This document shows, one piece after another, positions 40,268 to 49,587 of a stretch of 64,000 bases of DNA. Each line of letters starts with the position of its first letter. Positions within the stretch are counted from its first letter, which is position 1. The notes under the pieces are model-generated. The model did no database searches, was not told where the DNA came from, and worked only from the letters and a program-made list of their open reading frames with translations. Both the position numbers and the translations under genes were made by a program. This DNA is from an uncultured Pelagibacteraceae bacterium (GTDB taxonomy: Bacteria; Pseudomonadota; Alphaproteobacteria; Pelagibacterales; Pelagibacteraceae), in contig CABYOT010000003.1 in assembly GCA_902520695.1 (NCBI GenBank), forward strand, positions 1-64,000, given 5' to 3'.

Positions 40268-41737
40268 TTATGGTAAGCAATCCAAGTATGTATCAAGATC
40301 CCATTGAGTTGTTGCTCCAAGAAATCTTTCCCACTCATCGTTTTTATACCAATGGAAAACTTTATACATTTCATCAGGCATTGCTGATTTGATTACCTCA
40401 TCCTCAGCAAGTCTATTTAACGCTTCACCAAGACTTAGTGGTAATTTTTTAACATCTTTACCAGCTTTTTGAGCTTCATAAATATTTCTAGATTCAGGTT
40501 TAGCTGGTTTCATTTTTTTTGATATTCCCTCATCACAAGCTTTTAGCAAAGCTGCACCTAGTAAGTATGGATTATGCATTGAGTCAACAGATCTATACTC
40601 AAATCTTCCAGGTGCTGAAACTCTTAATCCACAAGTTCTATTTTGATATCCCCAGTCAGCATATACTGGTGCCCAAAAACCCTGGTCCCACAACCTTCGA
40701 TATGAATTAACCGTAGATGATCCTAGAGCTGTCAAAGCTGGTAAATGTTTCATTATACCAGCAATTGATTGAAGTCCAATTTTTCCAGGCAACTGCATAT
40801 CCTTTGTGTCTGGCATAAAAGTGTTTGTTCCGCCAGATACATAACTAAACACTTCTTCAACTCCCGGAAGTTTTTTATTTCCTAATTTGTTAACAGAAAC
40901 TTTTCCACCTTTCCATAAAGACATGTTAGTGTGACATCCACTTGCAGATACACCCATGAACGGTTTAGTCATAAAGCAAGCTATTAGATTGTTCTCTCTT
41001 GCAACTTGGGCACAAATTTGCCTATATGTTGATAATCTATCAGCATTTCTCAAAACATTATCATAAGTCCAATTAAGTTCTAGTTGTCCAGGAGCATCTT
41101 CATGATCACCTTGTATCATGTCCAATCCCATCGCTTTTGAATATTCTATTACTTTCATAAAAACTGGTCTCAAAGACTCGAATTGATCGATATGATAACA
41201 AAAAGGTTTAGAAAAACCTTTACCAGTTGGAGTTCCATCATCATTTTTAGTTAACCACATCATTTCTGGTTCAGTGCCAACTCTTAATTCTAGTCCATGT
41301 TTCTTTTTAAATTCGTCACTAAAAATTCTTAAATTTCCTCTGCAATCAGAAGTTAAGTGTCCACCCGGATTTTTTCTCTCTTCTCTATTTCTAAAACATG
41401 TTACAAAAACTCTTCCAACTCTTTTATCCCATGGTAATTGCACAAACGTTTCTGGGTCTGGTATTCCCACCAACTCCATGGCTTCTGGTCCGTAACCAAT
41501 ATAGTTATTGTGCCTGTCCAAAAATAAATTTGCTGTTGCTCCATATACTAATTGAAAACCTTTTTCAGCAGTCCTTTCCCAATGGTCTGCAGGGATACCT
41601 TTGCCTACTACTCTACCTGTTACCGAAATAAATTGGTAATATATGTATGTTATTCCTAATTCGTTAATTTTTTCTCTTACTTTTTTAACTAAATTTGCTC
41701 TACCTGGTTGATTTACATGTTTTTCTAGATCAGTCAT
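40268..41737 (-). CDS. Glutamine synthetase family protein; candidate gamma-glutamylmethylamide synthetase (gmaS) by position next to mgsABC
   Basis: ORF; GDHEDAPGQLELNWTYDN, MTKPFMGVSASGCHTNMSLW, NSYRRLWD. Confidence 0.75.
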   Translation of the reverse strand: MTDLEKHVNQPGRANLVKKVREKINELGITYIYYQFISVTGRVVGKGIPADHWERTAEKGFQLVYGATANLFLDRHNNYIGYGPEAMELVGIPDPETFVQLPWDKRVGRVFVTCFRNREERKNPGGHLTSDCRGNLRIFSDEFKKKHGLELRVGTEPEMMWLTKNDDGTPTGKGFSKPFCYHIDQFESLRPVFMKVIEYSKAMGLDMIQGDHEDAPGQLELNWTYDNVLRNADRLSTYRQICAQVARENNLIACFMTKPFMGVSASGCHTNMSLWKGGKVSVNKLGNKKLPGVEEVFSYVSGGTNTFMPDTKDMQLPGKIGLQSIAGIMKHLPALTALGSSTVNSYRRLWDQGFWAPVYADWGYQNRTCGLRVSAPGRFEYRSVDSMHNPYLLGAALLKACDEGISKKMKPAKPESRNIYEAQKAGKDVKKLPLSLGEALNRLAEDEVIKSAMPDEMYKVFHWYKNDEWERFLGATTQWDLDTYLDCLP

Positions 41738-41803
41738 TTTCCCCCTAAGAATTTTTAGAACAAAAAGTTAACTGAAAAAAAAACATCTGTCTACTTAGAT
41801 AAA

Positions 41804-43129
41804 TTAACTCCAAGGGAACGGACTGTTAGATGTCGGATGCAATTCACCTTTCGCGTATCGATTGAATCTAAACGGTTTTAATAATTCGCTCTCTGTACCT
41901 AAAATTTCTTTTGCTACTAGCTCTCCAACTCCAATCATTTTATAACCATGGTTAGAGTCTGCTATCATATAAACGTTTTCTAAAAATCTATCGAAAATTG
42001 GAAAAGAATCTGGTGTCATACATCCAAGTCCGCCTGATGGTCCTTTTCTATATAAATCTGATTTTCCTTCAAATCTTTTTTGACAATGAGCTAAAGCTGA
42101 ACACCACATATCATTAAAAGCTTCTGTAGTTTGATATTCAGGGGACTCTATTCCATACGGATCAACGTTTACTTGATCAAAATGTTTATCAACAATGTAA
42201 GGTGAAGTTCCACCTTGAACACCAAGTCCGTCAATATCTGGTTTGTAATATATTCCCCAAATTTTATCTGTAATTAATTTTTTAGTTTTATCTGAATATA
42301 AAGGAGCTGTTGAGTCTACATGGATTACAGGTGGCTGTTCACCATTGTCCATTTTTAAAAAATCTGGTTCTACACCAAGTACACCCTCTTGAAGCATCCA
42401 ATATTTCCACATGTCGGTTTCGTGAATTCTGCCATCCTTACCTTTAATATTTGCAGTTTTAGGAAGTTCTAACATATTCCAAAAATCTCTTGCCCAAGGA
42501 CCTGCTCCAACGACAACTTGTTCACATTCAATTGTACCTTTATCTGTTTCAACTCCTGTGACGGCTTTGCTGTTACTTCCTCTTTTGAAGCCAGTGACTT
42601 TTACACCTTTCATTACTTCAACACCATTTGAAGTAGATTTATGTTCAAGGGCTTTAATTGAATCTTTATTAAAAGCGTATCCACCTTTTTTTTCATGAAG
42701 AACAGATGTTATACCTTGTGCTTGCCAATCACCAAACATACCTTTCATATATTTCATACAATCTTTTTCACTTTCTATAAATTCAGATTCGTAGCCTATT
42801 GCTTTTTGTTGTTCGTATATTGTTGCAACATCTGCATGCATTACTTCTGGTGAAATCTGTAAATAACCAACTGCATTATATTTAAATGCTTTAGGGTCGC
42901 TCTCCCAAACTGAAACTGAATGAGCCATTAATTCTCTCATTGCAGGCTGAAAATAATTATTCCTTACAACTCCACACGCAATACCACTCGCTCCAGCTGC
43001 AGTATCTTTTTTTTCTAATACAACAATGTCACCTGGATTCTTATAAGTTTCAGAAAGCTTCCAAGCAGTACTAAGACCGTGAATTCCTCCTCCAACGATT
43101 ACTACTTTAGCTTTTGTCGGTAATGACAT
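41804..43129 (-). CDS. FAD-dependent oxidoreductase, DAO family (sarcosine oxidase beta / MgdA-like)
   Basis: ORF; VVIVGGGIHGLSTAWKL FAD motif, KKDTAAGASGIACGVVRNNYF. Confidence 0.75.
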   Translation of the reverse strand: MSLPTKAKVVIVGGGIHGLSTAWKLSETYKNPGDIVVLEKKDTAAGASGIACGVVRNNYFQPAMRELMAHSVSVWESDPKAFKYNAVGYLQISPEVMHADVATIYEQQKAIGYESEFIESEKDCMKYMKGMFGDWQAQGITSVLHEKKGGYAFNKDSIKALEHKSTSNGVEVMKGVKVTGFKRGSNSKAVTGVETDKGTIECEQVVVGAGPWARDFWNMLELPKTANIKGKDGRIHETDMWKYWMLQEGVLGVEPDFLKMDNGEQPPVIHVDSTAPLYSDKTKKLITDKIWGIYYKPDIDGLGVQGGTSPYIVDKHFDQVNVDPYGIESPEYQTTEAFNDMWCSALAHCQKRFEGKSDLYRKGPSGGLGCMTPDSFPIFDRFLENVYMIADSNHGYKMIGVGELVAKEILGTESELLKPFRFNRYAKGELHPTSNSPFPWS

Positions 43130-43225
43130 GCTAAAACATTATTTTTAGAAAAGAGTTAAATATATAATTATTTTTATATATAAAATTTAGAAATAAAAAC
43201 TTATAGAACTTAGGATTGCCTATTA

Positions 43226-43576
43226 TCAAAAGCTCAAATTTTTAAGAGTAGATAAATAATCGTTAAATTCCGTGATAAACGAAGTACTTGGTTTTATATG
43301 TTTTTTTCTCTGATCTTGAGCGGTTTTTTCTAAATAAAAAAAACCTTTTTCACATGCCTCATTAATTATTAATGCAGATTTTGGTCTAGATGTTTTAAAT
43401 AGTTTAGTTTTTAGCTCCTCTACTGATAAGTTCTGTTTTTGCTTAAATGCTGACATTACTAGAAGCATCATATGATAGTGAGAGGGTGATTTTCTAAAAA
43501 AATAGTTACTTGATGTGTGTGAAAGTTTCATTTGATCTTCCCAAAACTCTAACAAATCCTTAGTTGATTTAGTCAT
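43226..43576 (-). CDS. Winged-helix (MarR-like) candidate transcriptional regulator
   Basis: 116-aa ORF; LKTKLFKTSRPKSALIINEACEKGFFYLEKTAQDQRKKHIKPSTSFITEFNDYL resembles MarR recognition helix plus wing; start overlaps tdm stop. Confidence 0.5.
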   Translation of the reverse strand: MTKSTKDLLEFWEDQMKLSHTSSNYFFRKSPSHYHMMLLVMSAFKQKQNLSVEELKTKLFKTSRPKSALIINEACEKGFFYLEKTAQDQRKKHIKPSTSFITEFNDYLSTLKNLSF

Positions 43577-45915
43577 TAAGATCTTACTTTAGTTTTTTTT
43601 GGATCGTAATGAGGAAATCCAACAATTTTTGCAGGTATTCTTTTTTGATGTCCATCTATTTTTCCAATTTCAACATCATTACCTATTTCTGAGTGACCTA
43701 CATCTATTCTGCATAATGCAATATTTTTATTTAAAGTCGGAGAAATACATCCACTAGTTATAATTCCAACCTGAGATCTTCCAATATGAACGCAATCTCC
43801 ATGATTTGCTATTTCTTTACCTATTAACTCTAGCCCTACTAGTTTTTTTTGAGGATTTTCTTTTCTTTTAATTAAATTTTCTCTTCCAATAAAATTTTCT
43901 GTTTTGGATTTTAAAGGTACAGAAAACCCAATTCCTGCTTCAAATGGATCTTGTTGTCCATCAAATTCATTACCAAATAAAATTAAACCAGCTTCAATTC
44001 TTAAAAGATCTAAAGCCGCAAAACCAGCTGGTATCAAACCTTCATCTTTTCCTGCTTCCATTACCTTATCCCAAACTATAGTAGCATTACTTGGATGACA
44101 CCAAATTTCAAAACCAAGTTCACCAGTGTAACCTGTTCTTGAAACAATTAATGGTATTCCGTTTAATTCTTCCAATCGACAAATTGTAAATCTAAACCAT
44201 TCCAATTCTGATATAGAAGGTTGGGTAGGGGGAGTAAAAATTATTTTTTCTAAAATTTTTCTACTTTTGGGACCTTGTAACGATAAATTATTTATTTGGT
44301 CAGTAGAATTTTTGATATGAACTTTATAATTTTTTTTCTTCGCTTGTTCTTTAAGCCACTCACCTCCATATTCATCACCACAAATCCATCTAAAACCATG
44401 ATCACTAAGTTTTAATAACGTACCATCATCAAACATAGTTCCATTTTCATAACACATTGCTGAATAAACAATCTGACCAACTGAAAGTTTTTTTACATTT
44501 CGAGTTAATGTATAATTCATTAATTCTTCAGCATCTGGACCAAGAATTTCAAATTTCCTTAATGAAGATAAGTCAATTAGGACGGCGTCTTCTCTGCATG
44601 CATTGTATTCATTAATTACACCATGTTTTGTATAATCATTTGGTAACCAAAAACCTCTGGCATCGACAAAGTTTCTAGTTAATTTTGATGTTCTTTCATA
44701 GAAACCCGTATTTCTTGTAAGTTTATTTTCTGAATCTGTTTTCATTCTAAAACCGTATGATTTAGTAAATTCTTTGCTTTTCTCATAAGTTCTAACAAAA
44801 ATATCAGTAGGGTTCCATCCATTACAGCTATCAATATCGCTAGGACAAGCAGTAGTTCCACATGTTAAATCTTTTAAAGCTTTAAAAATAACGTAATCAC
44901 CAGGTCTCGCGTAAGACTCATCAGATGTAACAGAATTCTGACCACCTGAAGATGTATTAAAGAAAAGATTAATTGCATGCCAACCTTTTTTTTCTTCCAC
45001 GCCATATTTTTTCATTGAGTCATTTAAATTATCTGAACAATTTGCATGACCAAAATACCCAGCATCTTCATAATACTTTGAGGTACATGCTAAATTAAAT
45101 GTATCATGAATACCCACTGTATCTCTTACAACTTCTACCAGTGGCTCATGATCAGTATCATAAAATTTTGAAAATAAACCAGGACCAGGAAAAGTATGTC
45201 CCATAAAGGTTCTAGTTGTTTGCCAATCAAGACCTCTCTCAATACCTTTTTCTAATTTAGCTGTGTCGTATGCAACAAAATCTGAACATTGTCTTCCTGT
45301 TGGTGTAATTATTTGAATATAGTCCCCAGCCTTAACTTGATATCCTGTTGCGGTTTTTCTATCAATATTAACCTCATAGTCAGGATCGTAAATTGGATCA
45401 GGTATTATTGAAAATTCTTTTTCAGAATTTTTAATTTTTGCTCTTTTAACCAATACAGTTAAATCTGAAGGTGGATTTTGATCGTGAACAAGCATATCGG
45501 TTCCTGGAGCAGCAAAGATGCAATAACAGTTATCCTTCGAGGTTAGAATTATTTCTTCTCCTGCAGAAGTGTTTTTATCAAAAATTACCGACGAAGTAGC
45601 TTTATCAATTTGCAAATTTCTTTTTTTTAATTGCAACAAAGCTTGCATAGAACTCTCTTCTTTTTTAAAAAGTATTTTTTTTATCTCTGAAGAATTTTTA
45701 TTTTCTTTTAAATTTAAAATTCCTAATTCTGATTTTCCGTGTTTATCAAAAATGTTTATTTCGCAAATTTGATTTCCCTCATTATTTATAATTTTAATTT
45801 CATCTTCAGGAAATATTTGAATACCAGTAATTCCACCTGCATTGACCACATATCTTTCAACTCCAGGTGGTAATACGTTTAAACCAGGTTCTTTAATACT
45901 TAAACTTGTTTGCAT
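43576..45915 (-). CDS. tdm: Trimethylamine N-oxide demethylase (DUF1989 + GcvT-like THF domain)
   Basis: 779-aa ORF; N-terminal DUF1989-like region (YFGHANCSDNLN, CGTTACPSDIDSCNGWNPTDI) and C-terminal GcvT domain (RTGYTGELGFEIWC, DLLRIEAGLILFGNEFDG). Confidence 0.85.
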   Translation of the reverse strand: MQTSLSIKEPGLNVLPPGVERYVVNAGGITGIQIFPEDEIKIINNEGNQICEINIFDKHGKSELGILNLKENKNSSEIKKILFKKEESSMQALLQLKKRNLQIDKATSSVIFDKNTSAGEEIILTSKDNCYCIFAAPGTDMLVHDQNPPSDLTVLVKRAKIKNSEKEFSIIPDPIYDPDYEVNIDRKTATGYQVKAGDYIQIITPTGRQCSDFVAYDTAKLEKGIERGLDWQTTRTFMGHTFPGPGLFSKFYDTDHEPLVEVVRDTVGIHDTFNLACTSKYYEDAGYFGHANCSDNLNDSMKKYGVEEKKGWHAINLFFNTSSGGQNSVTSDESYARPGDYVIFKALKDLTCGTTACPSDIDSCNGWNPTDIFVRTYEKSKEFTKSYGFRMKTDSENKLTRNTGFYERTSKLTRNFVDARGFWLPNDYTKHGVINEYNACREDAVLIDLSSLRKFEILGPDAEELMNYTLTRNVKKLSVGQIVYSAMCYENGTMFDDGTLLKLSDHGFRWICGDEYGGEWLKEQAKKKNYKVHIKNSTDQINNLSLQGPKSRKILEKIIFTPPTQPSISELEWFRFTICRLEELNGIPLIVSRTGYTGELGFEIWCHPSNATIVWDKVMEAGKDEGLIPAGFAALDLLRIEAGLILFGNEFDGQQDPFEAGIGFSVPLKSKTENFIGRENLIKRKENPQKKLVGLELIGKEIANHGDCVHIGRSQVGIITSGCISPTLNKNIALCRIDVGHSEIGNDVEIGKIDGHQKRIPAKIVGFPHYDPKKTKVRS

Positions 45916-45935
45916 TTTTAAAAAATATTTAAAAA

Positions 45936-45989
45936 TTATACAAAAGTATAAACAAATTTATATATAAATTTTATATATACATTTGTATC
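45936..45989. promoter_or_regulatory. Candidate operator region: two TATAC-N4-GTAT palindromes flanking an 18-nt perfect palindrome
   Basis: TTATAC-AAAA-GTATAA (45936-45951), AAATTTATATATAAATTT (45954-45971), TATAC-ATTT-GTATC (45976-45989 region). Confidence 0.45.
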
Positions 45990-46000
45990 TATTTTGCCAG

Positions 46001-46029
46001 TTGACTGTAACTTTAATAGAGGGGATACT
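46001..46029 (+). promoter_or_regulatory. Candidate sigma70-type promoter TTGACT-N17-GATACT for the TMAO/betaine-type binding protein
   Basis: -35 46001-46006, -10 46024-46029, SD-like aaggaaaggg upstream of ATG 46061. Confidence 0.5.
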
Positions 46030-46060
46030 TTATTCACTTAATATTAAGGAAAGGGAAATA

Positions 46061-47014
46061 ATGAAAAAAATAATATCTCTATTATCAGCTATGGTGATAT
46101 CTCTTGTAAGTTTTGCAGGGATTTCAAACGCAGCAGATAGTAAAAAACCAATTGTTATCCCAACTCATAACTGGTCAAGCCAAATTGTAATGGCTTACGT
46201 AATTGGCGGAATTTTTGAAAGTATGGGGAACAATGTAAAATATGTAAATGCTGACTCTCAAGCAGTTTATGAGTCAATTAGAATTGGTGATGTAACAATA
46301 TCTCATGAAGTATGGGAATCTGCATTCGGAAAATCATTCACAACTGCTTTAGATAAAGGTGGTTTATTAGATATGGGTGATCATGAAGCTAGAACTCTTG
46401 AGGATATGGGATATCCAAACTGGGTTGTAGAAAAAGGTTTATGCCCAGGTCTACCAGACTGGACTGCATTAAAAAACCCTGATTGTGCGAAAAATTTCAC
46501 AACACCTGATTCACCAGATGGAAAAGGTAGAATGTTAGAAGGACCACAAACATGGCATGGAGATTTAATACCTCAAAGAGTTGATGCTCTAGGATTAGGA
46601 GATCTATGGTGGGTTAAATTTGCTGGAAGTGCAGATGCACTTTGGGCAGAGTTAGCTGCTGCTAAAAAAGAAGGAAGAGGAACTATCATATTTAACTGGA
46701 CACCAAACTTTACAGATGGTGCTGGTTTTACATTTATCGACTTCCCTCCATACACAGCTGGTTGTAGACCAGAGGATGGTGGAGATGGAAAATGTGGTTC
46801 TCCGGATGGTTATTTGAAAAAAGCTGCACATGAAGATTTTCCAAAAACTCATCCAGCAGCTGCAAAAATGTTCAAAAAATTATCATTCTCTACAAGTCAA
46901 ATTGGAGCAATGGCAGCTTTAGTTGATGTCGACAAAATGACTCACGAAGATGCAGCAAAAAAATGGTTAGCTGACAATAAGAGTGTGTGGGAAGAATTTA
47001 CACACGATCATTAA
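46061..47014 (+). CDS. Quaternary amine ABC transporter substrate-binding protein (ProX family; candidate TMAO-binding TmoX). Start trimmed from 45983 to 46061
   Basis: ORF; signal peptide begins MKKIISLLSAMVISLVSFAGISNA; promoter-like sequence lies inside the longer ORF; divergent from tdm. Confidence 0.8.
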   Translation: MKKIISLLSAMVISLVSFAGISNAADSKKPIVIPTHNWSSQIVMAYVIGGIFESMGNNVKYVNADSQAVYESIRIGDVTISHEVWESAFGKSFTTALDKGGLLDMGDHEARTLEDMGYPNWVVEKGLCPGLPDWTALKNPDCAKNFTTPDSPDGKGRMLEGPQTWHGDLIPQRVDALGLGDLWWVKFAGSADALWAELAAAKKEGRGTIIFNWTPNFTDGAGFTFIDFPPYTAGCRPEDGGDGKCGSPDGYLKKAAHEDFPKTHPAAAKMFKKLSFSTSQIGAMAALVDVDKMTHEDAAKKWLADNKSVWEEFTHDH

Positions 47015-47035
47015 GGTTAATTTAATAAATTTAAG

Positions 47036-47069
47036 ATCTCTCCCAATTTTATTGGGGGAGATTTTTTTT
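47036..47069 (+). terminator. Rho-independent terminator after the binding protein
   Basis: ATCTCTCCCAA…TTGGGGGAGAT stem with one G.U pair followed by 8 T. Confidence 0.85.
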
Positions 47070-47086
47070 ATCACCTCAAATAATTT

Positions 47087-47548
47087 ATGGCAAAAGTATT
47101 TTATTTAATATTCATAAACTTTTTTATTCTCAATTTTGCTTATTCAAAAGACATAAGTATTGGTGAAAATTTAAATTTAGATTTTACATGTAAGTTAGAA
47201 AAAAAAATTGTTAAGAATTCAGAGTATAATTATAAAACTTTTCTAGCAGACGAACTAAATGTTAAAAATTTAGATTCCTTTCAAATTTATTCAAATAAAC
47301 CAAGTACATTAATGGTAAATGGATTATCAAAATTTTTCTCTCAAAATTCAAATTTTGATGTAAAAATAGTAAATAAAGATGTAGTTTTGTTTAAAGCCTT
47401 TAACAATGACAAAACGTATTCAGAATCTGCAATAATTACAAGAAAATCAGGCGAATTAATTCACGAAATTACAAAAAATATAAATACAGAAAATTCGGAA
47501 AAAGATATCTCAATTTATATATGTAAGAATAAATTAAAAAATGCCTAA
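47087..47548 (+). CDS. Hypothetical secreted protein
   Basis: ORF with N-terminal signal-like segment. Confidence 0.5.
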   Translation: MAKVFYLIFINFFILNFAYSKDISIGENLNLDFTCKLEKKIVKNSEYNYKTFLADELNVKNLDSFQIYSNKPSTLMVNGLSKFFSQNSNFDVKIVNKDVVLFKAFNNDKTYSESAIITRKSGELIHEITKNINTENSEKDISIYICKNKLKNA

Positions 47549-47582
47549 TTTTTTTTTTAGAAATTTTGTGTAATATATTTCT

Positions 47583-47960
47583 ATGAAAAAGCTTATATTT
47601 TTTATACTTTTTTCGTCATTAATTACCTCTTTAGCATTTGCAAGAAGTACAGGATGTAAAGAGGGAAATTGTGACAATGGATATGGTAAGTGGGTTTACA
47701 CAGATAAAACAACTTACGAAGGTGAATGGGTTGCAACAAAAAAACATGGCCAAGGAACTGAAACATGGCCGAATGGATATATTTACAAAGGTGAATTTAA
47801 AGAAAGTCAGTGGAGCGGTATAGGAATTTTATTTTTTCCTGATGGTTCAACTTATGAAGGTGAATGGGCCAACGGTTTTATGAATGGTAAAGGCACTTTT
47901 ACATGGTCAGACGGAAAACAAAAAACAGGTATTTGGAAAAATGGAAGTTTCCAAGAATAG
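47583..47960 (+). CDS. MORN-repeat protein, secreted
   Basis: Repeats TYEGEWVATKKHGQGTETWPNG / YKGEFKESQWSGIGILFFPDG / TYEGEWANGFMNGKGTFTWSDG. Confidence 0.85.
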   Translation: MKKLIFFILFSSLITSLAFARSTGCKEGNCDNGYGKWVYTDKTTYEGEWVATKKHGQGTETWPNGYIYKGEFKESQWSGIGILFFPDGSTYEGEWANGFMNGKGTFTWSDGKQKTGIWKNGSFQE

Positions 47961-48486
47961 TTTTAAAACATTATCAGAGCCAGTTAAGCAATTTGGTGGA
48001 TTAGTTGGTATAATTATTCTCATCTTTCTAACTTTTTTTGTTTTAAATAATATTTTTGGTGAAGGAGATGAACTAGTTGCAAAAATGAAAATTGAAGAAG
48101 AAAGAATAGCTCAAGAAAGGAAACTTAATAAGCTAATTTCTAGTCTCCCTTCAGGAATTTTAGTTTCGTTTGATGGTACTGACAATTTTAAATTATCTGA
48201 CGAATTATATGAAGCTGTTTGCAAAGCTACTAAACTTATACCTCAACGTGCAATTATGGGTGCGAATTTTCTAAACTTTAGAGCTCATGAAATTTATACA
48301 ATTAATGGAAATAAAATAGATGAAACATTTGTAAAATGGGACGATGAAAAAAATAAATGTTTTGCAGGTTTTGTTGTAAGTGGAAATAATGTTGGTGTAG
48401 ATGAAACTGTAAAAGTAAGTGGAGAAGCTTTGAGTTTTTTAAGTACAGGTATTGATACAAGAATTTATTTTATTAAAAATTTTTGA
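47941..48486 (+). CDS. Hypothetical single-TM protein (start trimmed from 47884 to ATG 47941)
   Basis: ORF; upstream part of the ORF lies within the MORN gene in another frame. Confidence 0.5.
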   Translation: MEVSKNSFKTLSEPVKQFGGLVGIIILIFLTFFVLNNIFGEGDELVAKMKIEEERIAQERKLNKLISSLPSGILVSFDGTDNFKLSDELYEAVCKATKLIPQRAIMGANFLNFRAHEIYTINGNKIDETFVKWDDEKNKCFAGFVVSGNNVGVDETVKVSGEALSFLSTGIDTRIYFIKNF

Positions 48487-48552
48487 GGAGGAAATGTAAC
48501 AAATTATAGAGATTTTATTTTATCTTAAATTCGTATAACCTAAACATTATTT

Positions 48553-49584
48553 ATGTCTGAACCAGTAATTAAATGCCAATCTGTTTATAAGATTTTTGGA
48601 GCAAACGCTGAAAGAATGCTTAAAGAAGCAAATGGCAATGTTGATGCAAAAACATTTCAAGAAAATGGATGTATTGTAGGAGTTAACAATGCCTCTTTTG
48701 AAGTATCTAAAGGTGAAATGCTAGTTGTAATGGGTTTATCAGGATCAGGTAAGTCAACATTATTAAGGTGTATATCTAGATTAACAGACGCAACTGGTGG
48801 AAAAATTTTTATTGAGGGTCAAGACTTACTTAATTTAAATAACAAGGAACTTATTGACTTAAGAAGAAATAAAATGGGAATGGTTTTTCAAAGTTTTGCG
48901 CTACTTCCACATAAAACAGTTTTAGAAAATATTGCTTTTCCTCTTCAAATTAAGGGTATTAAAACTGAAGATAGTATAAATAAAGCAATGGATATGGTCA
49001 AACTTGTTGGTCTCGATGGAAGAGAAAATTATTTTCCAAGAGAGTTATCTGGAGGACAACAACAAAGGGTAGGAATTGCAAGATCTTTGGCAGTTGAGCC
49101 AGATATATGGTTCTTAGACGAACCTTTCTCTGCATTAGATCCTCTAATAAGGAAAGAAATGCAAGATGAATTTTTAAGACTTCAAGAAAAATTACAAAAA
49201 ACTATTATGTTTATTACTCATGATTTTGATGAAGCCTTAAAGCTTGCTGATCGAATTGCAATTATGAAAGATGGAATAATCGAGCAATTAGATACACCTG
49301 CGAACATTGTTTTAAATCCAGCTACAGAATATGTAAGAAAATTTACAGAAGAAGTTCCAAGGGAAAAAGTTTTATTAATTAAAGATGTAATGGATGAAAT
49401 AACCTCTGATAACATGGGCGATATAAAAGTTTCAAAAGATGAGATTATTGAAAATGTTGCTCAAAAAATATTAACACAAGAAAAAACAGTAGCTGTTACA
49501 GATGGTAAAAATAATATTGTAGGTTCAATTAATCCTGCAAAAATTATTAATACAGTTTTTGGGGAAAGAAAAAATAATCATTAA
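48553..49584 (+). CDS. Glycine betaine/TMAO-type ABC transporter ATP-binding protein (ProV-like)
   Basis: ORF; GLSGSGKSTLLRC, LSGGQQQRVGIARSL, C-terminal CBS-like tail. Confidence 0.9.
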   Translation: MSEPVIKCQSVYKIFGANAERMLKEANGNVDAKTFQENGCIVGVNNASFEVSKGEMLVVMGLSGSGKSTLLRCISRLTDATGGKIFIEGQDLLNLNNKELIDLRRNKMGMVFQSFALLPHKTVLENIAFPLQIKGIKTEDSINKAMDMVKLVGLDGRENYFPRELSGGQQQRVGIARSLAVEPDIWFLDEPFSALDPLIRKEMQDEFLRLQEKLQKTIMFITHDFDEALKLADRIAIMKDGIIEQLDTPANIVLNPATEYVRKFTEEVPREKVLLIKDVMDEITSDNMGDIKVSKDEIIENVAQKILTQEKTVAVTDGKNNIVGSINPAKIINTVFGERKNNH

Positions 49585-49587
49585 ATT

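Noticed and set aside
45983-46060. N-terminal extension of the TMAO/betaine binding protein ORF
   Set aside because: A typical signal peptide starts at ATG 46061 with an upstream SD-like sequence, and a promoter-like element lies in the extension.
47884-47940. N-terminal extension of the TM-protein ORF over the MORN gene
   Set aside because: Extension is an out-of-frame reading of MORN repeats; ATG 47941 is the more plausible start.
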